Shown: positions 1-6,772, numbered from the stretch's first letter. The stretch is DNA of 8,728 nucleotides from an uncultured Chloroflexota bacterium (GCA_937988705.1 CALKIA010000269.1:1-8728); one strand, 5' to 3'. Numbers and translations are program-made. Notes: generated by a model from the letters alone, not told the origin.

Positions 1-866
1 ATGCCGGGCTGCGGCAGATAGCCACGCACCACGTCACGGTAGTTGAGGGTCACTTCGAGCGGCAGGGTCAGGCCCGATTCCGCGAGGAGCTGCTCCGCCA
101 TCGCCGGGTCATACGGGAAGGGTTCGAAGCCGTCGGTATAACCGAAAATCGCCGAGGGCATGAACTGGGTCGCAACCGACGAGCCCGGGGGATAGAAGTT
201 GTCAACAATGCGCTGCTTGTCGATCGCGTAGGCCACGGCCTGACGAACATTCAGGTTGTCAAACGGTGCGATCAGGTTGTTCATACCGAGGTAGAAAATG
301 TTCAGACCTTCACGTTCGAACAACTGGAGGCTCGGGTCAGCTTCGATGACCGGGAAGTCACCGGGGCCGGGGTTGTCGATGCCGTCAACCGTGCCCGATT
401 GCAGTTCGACCAGACGGGCCGCCGCTTCCGACGCCCAACGGAAAATCATCGTGCCTTCGAACGCGGTATCGCCCCAGTAATTTTCATTGCGGGTGAGGAC
501 GATTTCGTTGCCGAGTTCCCAATTGCTCATCATATACGGGCCGGTGCCGACCGGGTTACGGAACAGGGCTTCACCACCACCGCCCGTTTCCTCGAGGTGT
601 TCCAGCGGCTGAATACCAACCGACGAGAACGCGACCTTCTGCGGGAATGCGCCATCCGGTTCGCACAACACGAACTGAATAGTCTGTGCATCCAGCGCCG
701 CAATTGACTGAATGGTGCCGCCGTAGCTGCAATCGGTCGCAGCATAGGTGGTCCAGCCATCAGCAGAGGTTGTCACCGTGGCCTGACCTTCTTGCGCAAA
801 GGCAGGAACGCCCAAGGCCAAGACCACAACGAGCATAAGGAGTGATACACGTGCTAAAGAACGCAT
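1..866 (-). CDS. ABC transporter solute-binding protein, family 5 (peptide/nickel type), 3' end cut by window
   Basis: The 288 codons present encode an exported binding protein that would capture an oligopeptide-like or other small solute outside the cell and deliver it to an ABC permease. Residues 1-24 form a signal peptide (basic start, hydrophobic core, AFA before Q25). There is no lipobox cysteine, so signal peptidase I cleavage is expected. The SBP_bac_5 signature is clear: 'ALDAQTIQFVL' at 57-67, 'NPVGTGPY' at 104-111, 'RNENYWG' at 126-132, then 'NVRQAVAYAIDK' further on. The ATG at 866 has an AGGAGA ribosome site at 875-880, well spaced. Oddly, the roughly 100-130 residues that normally precede the 'D..T..F.L' strand (the LDP motif and the ESW..S.DG region) are absent, and only about 30 residues separate the signal peptide from this central part. 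No permease or ATPase gene is visible; they may lie left of the window. Family call is firm; substrate unknown. Confidence 0.9.
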   Translation of the reverse strand, partial: MRSLARVSLLMLVVVLALGVPAFAQEGQATVTTSADGWTTYAATDCSYGGTIQSIAALDAQTIQFVLCEPDGAFPQKVAFSSVGIQPLEHLEETGGGGEALFRNPVGTGPYMMSNWELGNEIVLTRNENYWGDTAFEGTMIFRWASEAAARLVELQSGTVDGIDNPGPGDFPVIEADPSLQLFEREGLNIFYLGMNNLIAPFDNLNVRQAVAYAIDKQRIVDNFYPPGSSVATQFMPSAIFGYTDGFEPFPYDPAMAEQLLAESGLTLPLEVTLNYRDVVRGYLPQPG

Positions 867-903
867 AAAAATAGTCTCCTGATTGAAGTTGGTGCGTGAC
901 AGC

Positions 904-931
904 ATTGTAATGTGTTTTCGAAAGAACGCAA
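904..931 (-). promoter_or_regulatory. Predicted sigma70-type promoter of the solute-binding protein gene
   Basis: On the minus strand TTGCGT (926-931) and TACAAT (904-909) are separated by 16 bases. The -10 box matches the consensus at five of six positions. Transcription would begin near 897, giving a leader of about 30 bases that contains the AGGAGA ribosome site. Prediction from sequence only. Confidence 0.45.
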
Positions 932-974
932 GATTTCTACCCGAAGGCTAGGAGCGGATGAATGTTGAAATGAA

Positions 975-986
975 ATTTGTACAAAT
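975..986. promoter_or_regulatory. 12-bp perfect palindrome, candidate operator
   Basis: ATTTGTACAAAT is a perfect inverted repeat. It sits between the predicted minus-strand promoter of the solute-binding protein (904-931) and the predicted plus-strand -10 box of the small gene (1021-1029). A dimeric regulator bound here could act on both genes. The region is AT-rich, so chance cannot be excluded. Confidence 0.3.
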
Positions 987-1020
987 AGACAAAAAGTCCA
1001 TCCTCTCTAAGTCAATTCGA

Positions 1021-1029
1021 TGTTACAAT
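1021..1029 (+). promoter_or_regulatory. Predicted extended -10 promoter for the small unknown gene
   Basis: TG (1021-1022), one base, then TACAAT (1024-1029) makes an extended -10 element. The hexamer 17 bases upstream (TCCTCT, 1001-1006) is not a good -35 box, which fits an extended -10 promoter. Transcription would start near 1036, about 30 bases before the chosen start codon. Confidence 0.4.
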
Positions 1030-1066
1030 TTCTTCAGAATGTGCCTTTTGAGTGGAGACGCATGCT

Positions 1067-1333
1067 ATGTCGTCAGCGGTGATTGATGATCCTCATCTCC
1101 CTCCTCGCTACGTAGTTGAAAACTACCGTAAAGCGTTCTTAGTGCTGAATGGTTGCGAACCGAACGTGCGCTACATGGGGAATCAGTGGTATTCCGTCAA
1201 TGGCGAAACGGTGCATCGTTCCACCATCATGGAGGAAATCGGGCGACTGCGCACCCTTGCCCAAGCACAGTCCTTACAGCGGGCCAATAAAGGCATCATC
1301 CAGAAACTCATTGCCCGCCTCAAAGCGCTTTAA
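1067..1333 (+). CDS. Small protein of unknown function (88 residues)
   Basis: I do not recognise this family. The product is 88 residues, soluble, with no signal peptide or membrane segment. The first half reads as a compact alpha/beta stretch ('YRKAFLVLNGCEPNVRYMGNQWYSVNGETV', split here as YRKAFLVLNGCEPN and VRYMGNQWYSVNGETV), and the second half as a basic helix ending 'IIQKLIARLKAL'. The pattern of a hydrophobic turn followed by 'HRSTIMEEIGRLR' suggests a small DNA- or protein-binding fold, but this is a guess. The ATG at 1067 is preferred because GGAG lies at 1054-1057, nine bases upstream. A GTG at 1052 in the same frame would add five residues but overlaps that ribosome site. The gene has its own predicted promoter and a terminator 77 bases after the stop, so it is probably monocistronic. 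That independent control suggests a real gene. Confidence 0.75.
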   Translation: MSSAVIDDPHLPPRYVVENYRKAFLVLNGCEPNVRYMGNQWYSVNGETVHRSTIMEEIGRLRTLAQAQSLQRANKGIIQKLIARLKAL

Positions 1334-1409
1334 CTTACTCACCGCTGACCGTTTCTAGCTCTCAGTTAAACCGTTTCCGGCAAATATCATGTCTATAGCA
1401 TGTCTTATG

Positions 1410-1436
1410 AAGGGCGCACCAGCGGCGCCCTTTTTT
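1410..1436 (+). terminator. Intrinsic terminator after the small unknown gene
   Basis: Arms AAGGGCGC (1410-1417) and GCGCCCTT (1425-1432) pair perfectly around a seven-base loop, and a run of six T occupies 1431-1436. The T tract follows the stem only on the plus strand, so it chiefly ends the 1067-1333 transcript. The hairpin also lies 32-58 bases past the stop of the minus-strand kinase gene, but on that side no T run follows. Confidence 0.85.
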
Positions 1437-1467
1437 GCTGTGTGCCCCTGCTCCGCTTGAGGAGTCG

Positions 1468-2796
1468 TTACGAGGTGAAGGTCGGCGGCGCGCTGCTGGG
1501 CAGGCTCACCGTGAACGTCGTGCCGCGCCCCGGCGCGCTCTGCACATCGATGCTGCCGTGATGCAATTCGACCGCCCGCTGCACAATCGATAAGCCGATC
1601 CCTGTCCCGCCGATGCTGCCGCTGTTCGCCGCGCGGTAGAACGTCTCAAAAATCCGGGACAGTTCCGCCGGCGGGATGCCGATCCCGTCGTCACTCACCT
1701 TGATCGTCGCTTGCCCTTGTAGGCACACCACTTCACAGCGGACGCTGCCCCCATCCGGGGAATACTTGATCGCGTTATGCAGCAAATTCGTCAGAATTTC
1801 TCCGACCAACCGTGAATCAACATAGACGGTCTTACAGCGCAGGTCCGGCTTGAAGACAAGACGCCGCGACTCATCCGTTTGTAGACGCAACCCGGCAATC
1901 AGCGTGCGGCACAATTCCGCCAGATCGACCACCTCCGGCTGGAATGGTATCCGCCCAGCCTCCAGTCGCCCAAACGTCAGAATATCCTCCAACATACCAT
2001 TCATATGGTCGATTTCAGCCTGAATGCTCTGGATGCGCGCACCGCGTTCCTGTTCGTTCAGGCGTTCGCTGTAGGTTGTGAGCAGGTCGCTGGCGGTGCG
2101 GACGGTAGCTAAGGGCGTGCGAAACTCGTGACTCAGACGCATGATGACGTTCATGCGAAATTCGCTCAATTCGTGCTCACGCTTCAAAGCGTCCCGGAGT
2201 TCTTCTTCGACCTTTTCACGGCGGCGCACTTCGGTTTGCAGCGCGGCATTCGCCACAATGATGGTCTGCTTGCGCTCTTCTGAGAGGCGCGCCGCCCGGA
2301 CAAACCCTAGGACGCGCGGCACGAGCGGCGGCATGATGATCGCCGTCGAGACGGAAGCCACCGCCGTCACGGCCTTGAAGCTCGCCGCCAGCCAGTAGGT
2401 TGGCGTCCACAGCGTGATCACATCCATAAAGTGCGTGAACCCACAGGTGAAAATGAAGGCGCCAAACGCCAAAAAAACCCATTGGAACGGAATATCCTTG
2501 CTGGCACGGTAGACTAGATACGTCAGTGTGATCGAAATGACCGTGTACGACAGGCCGATCAACAGGTCGGAAACGCTGTACAGGCGCACGAGTGTCGGAA
2601 TCCACAGAAAACAGTGTCCGTGCGGTTCAAAGCCCGCAGTCGAGAAGATCTGGCGCCCCGCCGCCGATTGGGTAAACAAAATTCCGCCGAGCACAGCGGC
2701 TAGGATGGCAAAAGCGCTGATAGACAGGCGTGTGTTTCTAGCCACGGTACGACCCTTGTTAAACTGACGCGGTTTAGATGTTGAACGGTACTGCAT
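1468..2796 (-). CDS. Membrane histidine kinase with ETR1-like ethylene/copper-binding sensor domain
   Basis: The 442-residue product has a signal-anchor helix (about 26-44), an outside loop, three membrane helices (about 73-96, 104-125, 134-160), a coiled-coil linker (168-215) and a full HisKA-HATPase core. Kinase motifs: H-box 'RLSHEFRTPL' with H223, N-box around N337 and N341, G1 'DDGIGI' at 369-374, F-box 383-388, G2 'GGTGIGLSIV' at 396-405. The three-helix part matches the ETR1 N-terminal domain: D77, Y84, I87, F111, I115, C118, H122 and K141 line up with ETR1 D25, Y32, I35, F58, I62, C65, H69 and K91. C65 and H69 are the copper ligands needed for ethylene binding in ETR1. ETR1 P36 is replaced by S88. 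No GAF or receiver domain is present. The ATG at 2796 lacks a well-spaced ribosome site; a GTG at 2745 has AAGGG seven bases upstream (2753-2757) and may be the true start. Ligand binding is inferred from residues, not shown. Confidence 0.9.
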   Translation of the reverse strand: MQYRSTSKPRQFNKGRTVARNTRLSISAFAILAAVLGGILFTQSAAGRQIFSTAGFEPHGHCFLWIPTLVRLYSVSDLLIGLSYTVISITLTYLVYRASKDIPFQWVFLAFGAFIFTCGFTHFMDVITLWTPTYWLAASFKAVTAVASVSTAIIMPPLVPRVLGFVRAARLSEERKQTIIVANAALQTEVRRREKVEEELRDALKREHELSEFRMNVIMRLSHEFRTPLATVRTASDLLTTYSERLNEQERGARIQSIQAEIDHMNGMLEDILTFGRLEAGRIPFQPEVVDLAELCRTLIAGLRLQTDESRRLVFKPDLRCKTVYVDSRLVGEILTNLLHNAIKYSPDGGSVRCEVVCLQGQATIKVSDDGIGIPPAELSRIFETFYRAANSGSIGGTGIGLSIVQRAVELHHGSIDVQSAPGRGTTFTVSLPSSAPPTFTS

Positions 2797-2804
2797 TTAT
2801 AACA
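2796..2804 (-). promoter_or_regulatory. Possible extended -10 box of the ETR1-like kinase gene
   Basis: On the minus strand TG (2803-2804), one base, then TATAAA (2796-2801) resembles an extended -10 element. No good -35 box precedes it. It overlaps the upstream ATG, so a transcript starting near 2789 would exclude that ATG and favour the GTG at 2745. Weak, prediction only. Confidence 0.25.
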
Positions 2805-2885
2805 TACGTAATCTCCAAACCACATGAACCTTCACTGAATATCGCGCCTATCCTTAAAACTCCCTATGAGATGGTTCACCCTCAA

Positions 2886-2914
2886 TTGTTAACAACCTAG
2901 TCCGCTTGTAGGAT
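2886..2914 (+). promoter_or_regulatory. Possible promoter of the GAF-domain kinase, with a palindrome over the -35 box
   Basis: TTGTTA (2886-2891) and TAGGAT (2909-2914) are 17 bases apart, each matching consensus at four of six positions. The -35 hexamer is part of the perfect palindrome TTGTTAACAA (2886-2895), which could be an operator. Transcription would start near 2921, only about ten bases before the ATG at 2931. Low certainty. Confidence 0.25.
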
Positions 2915-2930
2915 GGTAGTGCATTGATGC

Positions 2931-4217
2931 ATGGGAGTTGAGCAATTTCTAGTGTTGGGCGGTGATGTGGATTTTGAAGAACTACTGGCGCGTTCGCAGA
3001 AACAAATGCTGCAAATGCAGGCGCTGTCTGCACGTCTGGCCAGCATCAGCGACCTAGCGGCGGCGCTGAACAGCACCGTCGATCTGGATACGATGCTGCA
3101 GATCGTCCGCGAGCAAGCACAAACCTTGCTGACCAGTGATTATTGCAGCGTAACGCTTCAGCGCGCGGGGGAGTGGATCGTCTGGCCGCTGAGCGGCAGC
3201 GCTGAGCCGCAGGTGTTGGATGCCGAAGCCGACCCGGCGATCGGCCATACTCTACGCACAGGCCACCCGCGGCTTGTCCTGAATAATCGCGATCCGGGGC
3301 TGCTGGCGGCCTATGCCTCATTTCTGGTCGTCCCTGTGCCGGGCGCACACGAAGTGTTGGGATCACTCAATTTCGGAGCCAGCGATCTGCACGCCTTGAG
3401 CATCGAAGATTTGCGGATCGCGCGTTTGCTGGCCTTCCAACTCGGGAGCGCCCTGCAGAATGCCGAACGCTTCCACGAGCTGCGCCGTACGCAAGAGGCG
3501 CTGGCGCAGAACAATGCCGAGCTGCAAGCCCGCAACGAAGAACTCGACGCTTATAACCAGATCATCGCGCACGATCTCAAAGCGCCGCTCAACGCCATTT
3601 ACGGCTATGCCAGCCTGCTCGCGCTCTTTTCGGGCGAGGAGTTTGGCGCAACCGGCCCCATCTACGTCAAACAGATCATGGACTCGGCTCAGCATATGAA
3701 CGGCATGATCGATCAACTGCTGTGGCTGGCGAAAGCCCAGCAGACCCCCATGGCGCTGGTCGATATGAACGCCGTCATGATCCGTGTGTCGCTCCGGCTG
3801 GAGCATCTGTTCGTCGCCCGCGGCATCCGTCTCGAAGTGCAGCCCGATCTACCACCAGCGCTGGGCTATGAAGCGTGGGTCGAAGAGATCTTTGCGAATC
3901 TGGTGAATAACGCCATCAAATACATGGGTAACAATCCAGATCCGTTGGTGCGGGTGCATGGCCTGCGTGACGGCGATATGTGCCGCTACGAAGTCGAAGA
4001 TAACGGCATCGGCATCGAAGCAGATAACCTCAAAAACGTGTTTCAGATCTTTGTACGTTTCAATCCCGGCACCGTCGAGGGTCACGGCCTCGGCCTGAGC
4101 ATTGTCGCGCGGCTCGTGCGCCGCCTGGGGGGCGAGGTTGGCGTCACCAGCACGGCGGGTGTGGGCAGTACCTTCTGGTTCACCCTGCCCGCCTCTGATG
4201 AACTGTCAACAAATTAG
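2931..4217 (+). CDS. Soluble GAF-domain sensor histidine kinase
   Basis: The 428-residue protein has no signal peptide or membrane helix and should act in the cytoplasm. An N-terminal helix leads into a GAF-type sensor domain (about 35-178), a coiled coil (about 180-208), then HisKA and HATPase_c. Motifs: H-box 'IIAHDLKAPLNAI' with H214, the HDLKAPL form usual in phytochrome-like kinases; N-box around N323 and N327; G1 'EDNGIGI' at 356-362; F-box 371-377; G2 'GHGLGLSIV' at 384-392. All catalytic motifs look intact, so it should autophosphorylate. The GAF part has no obvious chromophore cysteine motif, and its ligand is unknown. No receiver domain and no regulator gene are nearby. The gene is divergent from the ETR1-like kinase with about 134 bases between start codons. 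ATG 2931 is the farthest start possible because a stop codon lies in frame at 2925-2927; the nearest ribosome-like site (AGGA, 2910-2913) is rather far. A GTG at 2967 (residue 13) is an alternative. Confidence 0.9.
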   Translation: MGVEQFLVLGGDVDFEELLARSQKQMLQMQALSARLASISDLAAALNSTVDLDTMLQIVREQAQTLLTSDYCSVTLQRAGEWIVWPLSGSAEPQVLDAEADPAIGHTLRTGHPRLVLNNRDPGLLAAYASFLVVPVPGAHEVLGSLNFGASDLHALSIEDLRIARLLAFQLGSALQNAERFHELRRTQEALAQNNAELQARNEELDAYNQIIAHDLKAPLNAIYGYASLLALFSGEEFGATGPIYVKQIMDSAQHMNGMIDQLLWLAKAQQTPMALVDMNAVMIRVSLRLEHLFVARGIRLEVQPDLPPALGYEAWVEEIFANLVNNAIKYMGNNPDPLVRVHGLRDGDMCRYEVEDNGIGIEADNLKNVFQIFVRFNPGTVEGHGLGLSIVARLVRRLGGEVGVTSTAGVGSTFWFTLPASDELSTN

Positions 4218-4300
4218 GACATTTGTAAACGATAATACAACTGCGGAATTCTGGAAACTTACTAAAATTTACGGGCATTAACAATGGATTGGGACAGTCG

Positions 4301-5797
4301 ATGGACGCGCAAACCCTCTTCAGAGAAGGCGTCATGGCAGTACGTGAGGGTAAAGACCTCAATCAGGCCCGCCAACTCCTATTACAGTCGCTCAAACTCG
4401 AACCAGAGAATGACATGGCGTGGCTGTGGATCTCACAAACAGTCAGCGACCCACAGAAAAAGCTGGAATGCGTTAACCGCGCCTTGAAGATCAACCCGGA
4501 TAACGGGAAGGCGCTCGACCTGCGCCTCAAGCTGACCAAAGCGCTCACCACCGCTGCCACGCCCCAACCCGCCGCGCCGGTGCCCATCTTCGACTTTAAA
4601 TTCGACGACAAGCCCACCGATCCGCCGAAAGCGCCATACCCAGCGCCGGCAAAGCCGCCGCCGCCCGCGGATCTGGTGGATGAAGCGGGGCTGCGCGAGG
4701 CGCCGACCATTCGCACCCCCCTCAGTCCCGCCGAAGACCGTGAGGTCAAAGATCTGCTGGAAAAAGCCGACGCCTATATCAAAACAGGCCAGGCGGAGGA
4801 GGTCGAAAACGCGATTGAACAATGGGTGCGCATCCTCGAAATTCGCGTCGATCACGAATTCGCTATTCAAAACAGCGTACGGTATCTGGCACGACTCGGC
4901 TACATGGACGACGCCAAAGAACTGATCTGGCGCGCGATTGATGCGGGGACACTGCTGCCGTCGATCTTTGTGACGGCGGTTGACATCGCCCAACGCATGC
5001 ACGATCACAGCGCGGCGGCGGACATGGCCAAGCGCCTGCTCCCTATGCCGGAAGTGGACGATGCGCTGCTCCTCAAAATCACGGATCAGATGGTCAAATA
5101 CGGCCAGGCTGAACAGGTCGTCGAGGTGCTGGCGGCGGCGGTCACACATCGCCCGAAAAGCCAGAAGCTTCTGATCCGTCTCGGCGAACTGCTCGACGAA
5201 CTGGGACAAAAAGACAAAGCTATGCGCTACTTTGACCGTGCCGCGCGCATCAAAGGCGGCACGAAAGAAGCCAAACGCGCGGACAAAGCCCTTATGCAGT
5301 TCACGCCGATCATCACCGACCGCGAACGGGGCAACACGTGGCTGGCCGTGCGCGAAGCAGCGGGCTTCCTGGTGTTTTATCTGCTGCTCGGCTGGCAGGA
5401 CGCGGGCATGAACCTCGCCAACATGGGGATTCGCTGGTTAGGGGTGCTGCTCTCGTTGCTCGGCGGCTACTTTGTCATCACTGCCGTGTCATCGCCGCAG
5501 CAGCAGCCGCTGGCGACGTGGCTCGGCGGCACGGTTCCGCCGCCCAAACCACAGAAACAATTGGTCGATCCCTACGGCAACCCGATTGACAGCTTGTCCA
5601 GCGGCCCCCTGGAAGACCCAACCGAACTGACGATGCTGCCGCAGGCGATCCGCTGGTTATTCTTCATCCTCGGCGCGGCGCTGCTGTCGTTCTCGTTCTA
5701 TATAGTCTTCAGCACGGCGCTGCGCCTGCTGTTCAACCCCGTACCGCCAACTTATATCCCGAATATCGAAGATCTATTACTGGAGGCTGTGCGCTAA
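4301..5797 (+). CDS. TPR-repeat protein with C-terminal membrane segments
   Basis: The product is 498 residues. Residues 3-71 form TPR-like helices ending 'CVNRALKINPDN', a form very common in Chloroflexota. A proline-rich linker (about 85-135) follows, then a second helical-repeat region (about 145-335) including 'LIRLGELLDELGQKDKAMRYFDRAARI'. Three hydrophobic helices lie near 347-366, 376-395 and 449-473, with a polar Pro-rich loop between the second and third. There is no signal peptide, so the long TPR part is probably cytoplasmic and anchored at the C-terminus. TPRs bind proteins; the partner is unknown, but the stop overlaps the start of the rhomboid protease by one base (TAATG), which points to joint action. 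ATG 4301 is chosen over an in-frame TTG at 4289 because GGGA at 4291-4294 sits just upstream of it. A gap of 83 bases separates it from the kinase gene, so it may have its own promoter. Confidence 0.85.
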   Translation: MDAQTLFREGVMAVREGKDLNQARQLLLQSLKLEPENDMAWLWISQTVSDPQKKLECVNRALKINPDNGKALDLRLKLTKALTTAATPQPAAPVPIFDFKFDDKPTDPPKAPYPAPAKPPPPADLVDEAGLREAPTIRTPLSPAEDREVKDLLEKADAYIKTGQAEEVENAIEQWVRILEIRVDHEFAIQNSVRYLARLGYMDDAKELIWRAIDAGTLLPSIFVTAVDIAQRMHDHSAAADMAKRLLPMPEVDDALLLKITDQMVKYGQAEQVVEVLAAAVTHRPKSQKLLIRLGELLDELGQKDKAMRYFDRAARIKGGTKEAKRADKALMQFTPIITDRERGNTWLAVREAAGFLVFYLLLGWQDAGMNLANMGIRWLGVLLSLLGGYFVITAVSSPQQQPLATWLGGTVPPPKPQKQLVDPYGNPIDSLSSGPLEDPTELTMLPQAIRWLFFILGAALLSFSFYIVFSTALRLLFNPVPPTYIPNIEDLLLEAVR

Positions 5798-6654
5798 TGG
5801 GTGCATTTTTCTCCTTCATGTTCCAGATTTTACTCATCCTGCTGCTCATGTCGGTGGTGTTCCCGCTGCCCGTGTCCGATACCGGCACAGTGCGCTATAA
5901 AACGCTCCCCATCATGACCTACGTACTGATCACAATCAACAGCCTGGTGTTCCTTGCCTGGCAAGCACCACACCTGATCGCGGCGACGCAGGCCGAGCAA
6001 TTCGGGCTGTTTGAACCGTTGATCCAGTCCCTGCAAGCCTATGTGAATCAGATCTGGACCTATGGCTACCGCGACGTGTTCCTCCGCAGCGGCGAGAGCA
6101 TCGGCGCCTTCACCACCTTCACCAGCATGTTCATGCATTCCGGTTTCGACCACCTGATCGGTAACATGGTGTATCTGTGGGCGTTCGGTCGGCGCATTGA
6201 AGACGCCTGCGGTCCGTGGCGCTATCTGCTCTTTTATTTGACGGCGGGCATGATCGCCAACATGGGGTCAGAGCTGCTCAACCCGGCCAACTCGGATATT
6301 CCGAGTATCGGCGCATCCGGCGCGATTGCCGGCATCATGGGTGCGTACCTGATCCTCTTCCCCGGCGCACGCGTCAACTGCCTGTGGATTCTCGGCTCGG
6401 TGCTGCGCCTGCCGATTGCGGCCATTCGTGGCAAAGACCTGTGGAACTGGACGATCCCGATCCCCTCGTTCATCCTGCTGATCTACTTCGCGGTCGAAAA
6501 CGCGCTGCCCTCGTTTGAAGTCATGCAGCAGGGTGATGATGTCGGCGGCGTCAACACGCTGGCGCATCTTGCGGGTTTCCTCGCCTGCCTGCTCGTGCTG
6601 CTGTTCGTGCGCAAAGACCTGTTCAACCGCTTCATTGCGGGAAGATCACTCTAG
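5797..6654 (+). CDS. Rhomboid-family intramembrane serine protease
   Basis: This 285-residue polytopic membrane protein should cut transmembrane segments of other proteins within the bilayer. The rhomboid signature is complete: 'HSGFDHLIGN' at 114-123 (H119 and N123 help form the oxyanion site), the catalytic serine S174 in 'GASG' (172-175), and the catalytic histidine H257 in 'HLAGF' (257-261). Seven hydrophobic segments can be seen, near 7-23, 38-56, 108-130, 142-158, 172-189, 222-238 and 253-272. A loop of about 50 residues between the second and third is typical of larger rhomboids. The ATG overlaps the stop of the TPR gene by one base, and GGAG at 5782-5785 provides a ribosome site, so the two are translationally coupled. 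The substrate is unknown; the TPR partner may recruit it or be cleaved itself. No active-site residue is missing, so it is probably an active protease and not an inactive homologue. Confidence 0.93.
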   Translation: MGAFFSFMFQILLILLLMSVVFPLPVSDTGTVRYKTLPIMTYVLITINSLVFLAWQAPHLIAATQAEQFGLFEPLIQSLQAYVNQIWTYGYRDVFLRSGESIGAFTTFTSMFMHSGFDHLIGNMVYLWAFGRRIEDACGPWRYLLFYLTAGMIANMGSELLNPANSDIPSIGASGAIAGIMGAYLILFPGARVNCLWILGSVLRLPIAAIRGKDLWNWTIPIPSFILLIYFAVENALPSFEVMQQGDDVGGVNTLAHLAGFLACLLVLLFVRKDLFNRFIAGRSL

Positions 6655-6664
6655 CCGTGTAAAC

Positions 6665-6760
6665 CTTGTCGGGACACGCTTCTGCTCGTCCGCTGGGCCG
6701 GACAACACAGGCGGTGTCCCTACGAGATCGCCGTTTGTTGGGACAACGTTGGCCTTGTCC
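6665..6760. repeat. Cluster of short GGACA/TGTCC inverted repeats
   Basis: The convergent spacer between the rhomboid and acetyltransferase genes holds several copies of GGACA or its complement: TGTCGGGACA (6667-6676), GGACA with TGTCC (6700-6719), and GGACAA with TTGTCC (6741-6760; six paired bases around an eight-base loop). None is followed by a T run, so they are not clear terminators. They look like a decayed intergenic palindromic repeat of the sort spread through many genomes. I cannot test copy number here. Confidence 0.4.
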
Positions 6761-6772
6761 GCCATCATCGGC

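Noticed and set aside
1389..1405. Direct repeat CATGTCT (two copies ten bases apart)
   Set aside because: Too short and only two copies; no link to any function.
2216..2605. A 129-codon minus-strand frame inside the ETR1-like kinase gene
   Set aside because: Same-strand shift of a gene with an intact conserved frame; no sign of a frameshift.
2931..4217. GAF kinase as a bilin-binding phytochrome
   Set aside because: There is one GAF-like domain only, no PAS or PHY part, and no recognisable chromophore-binding cysteine context.
4433..5209. A 258-codon open frame on the minus strand opposite the TPR gene
   Set aside because: It lies wholly antisense to a well supported coding region, has a composition typical of a mirrored GC-rich frame and shows no domain. 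Judged a shadow.
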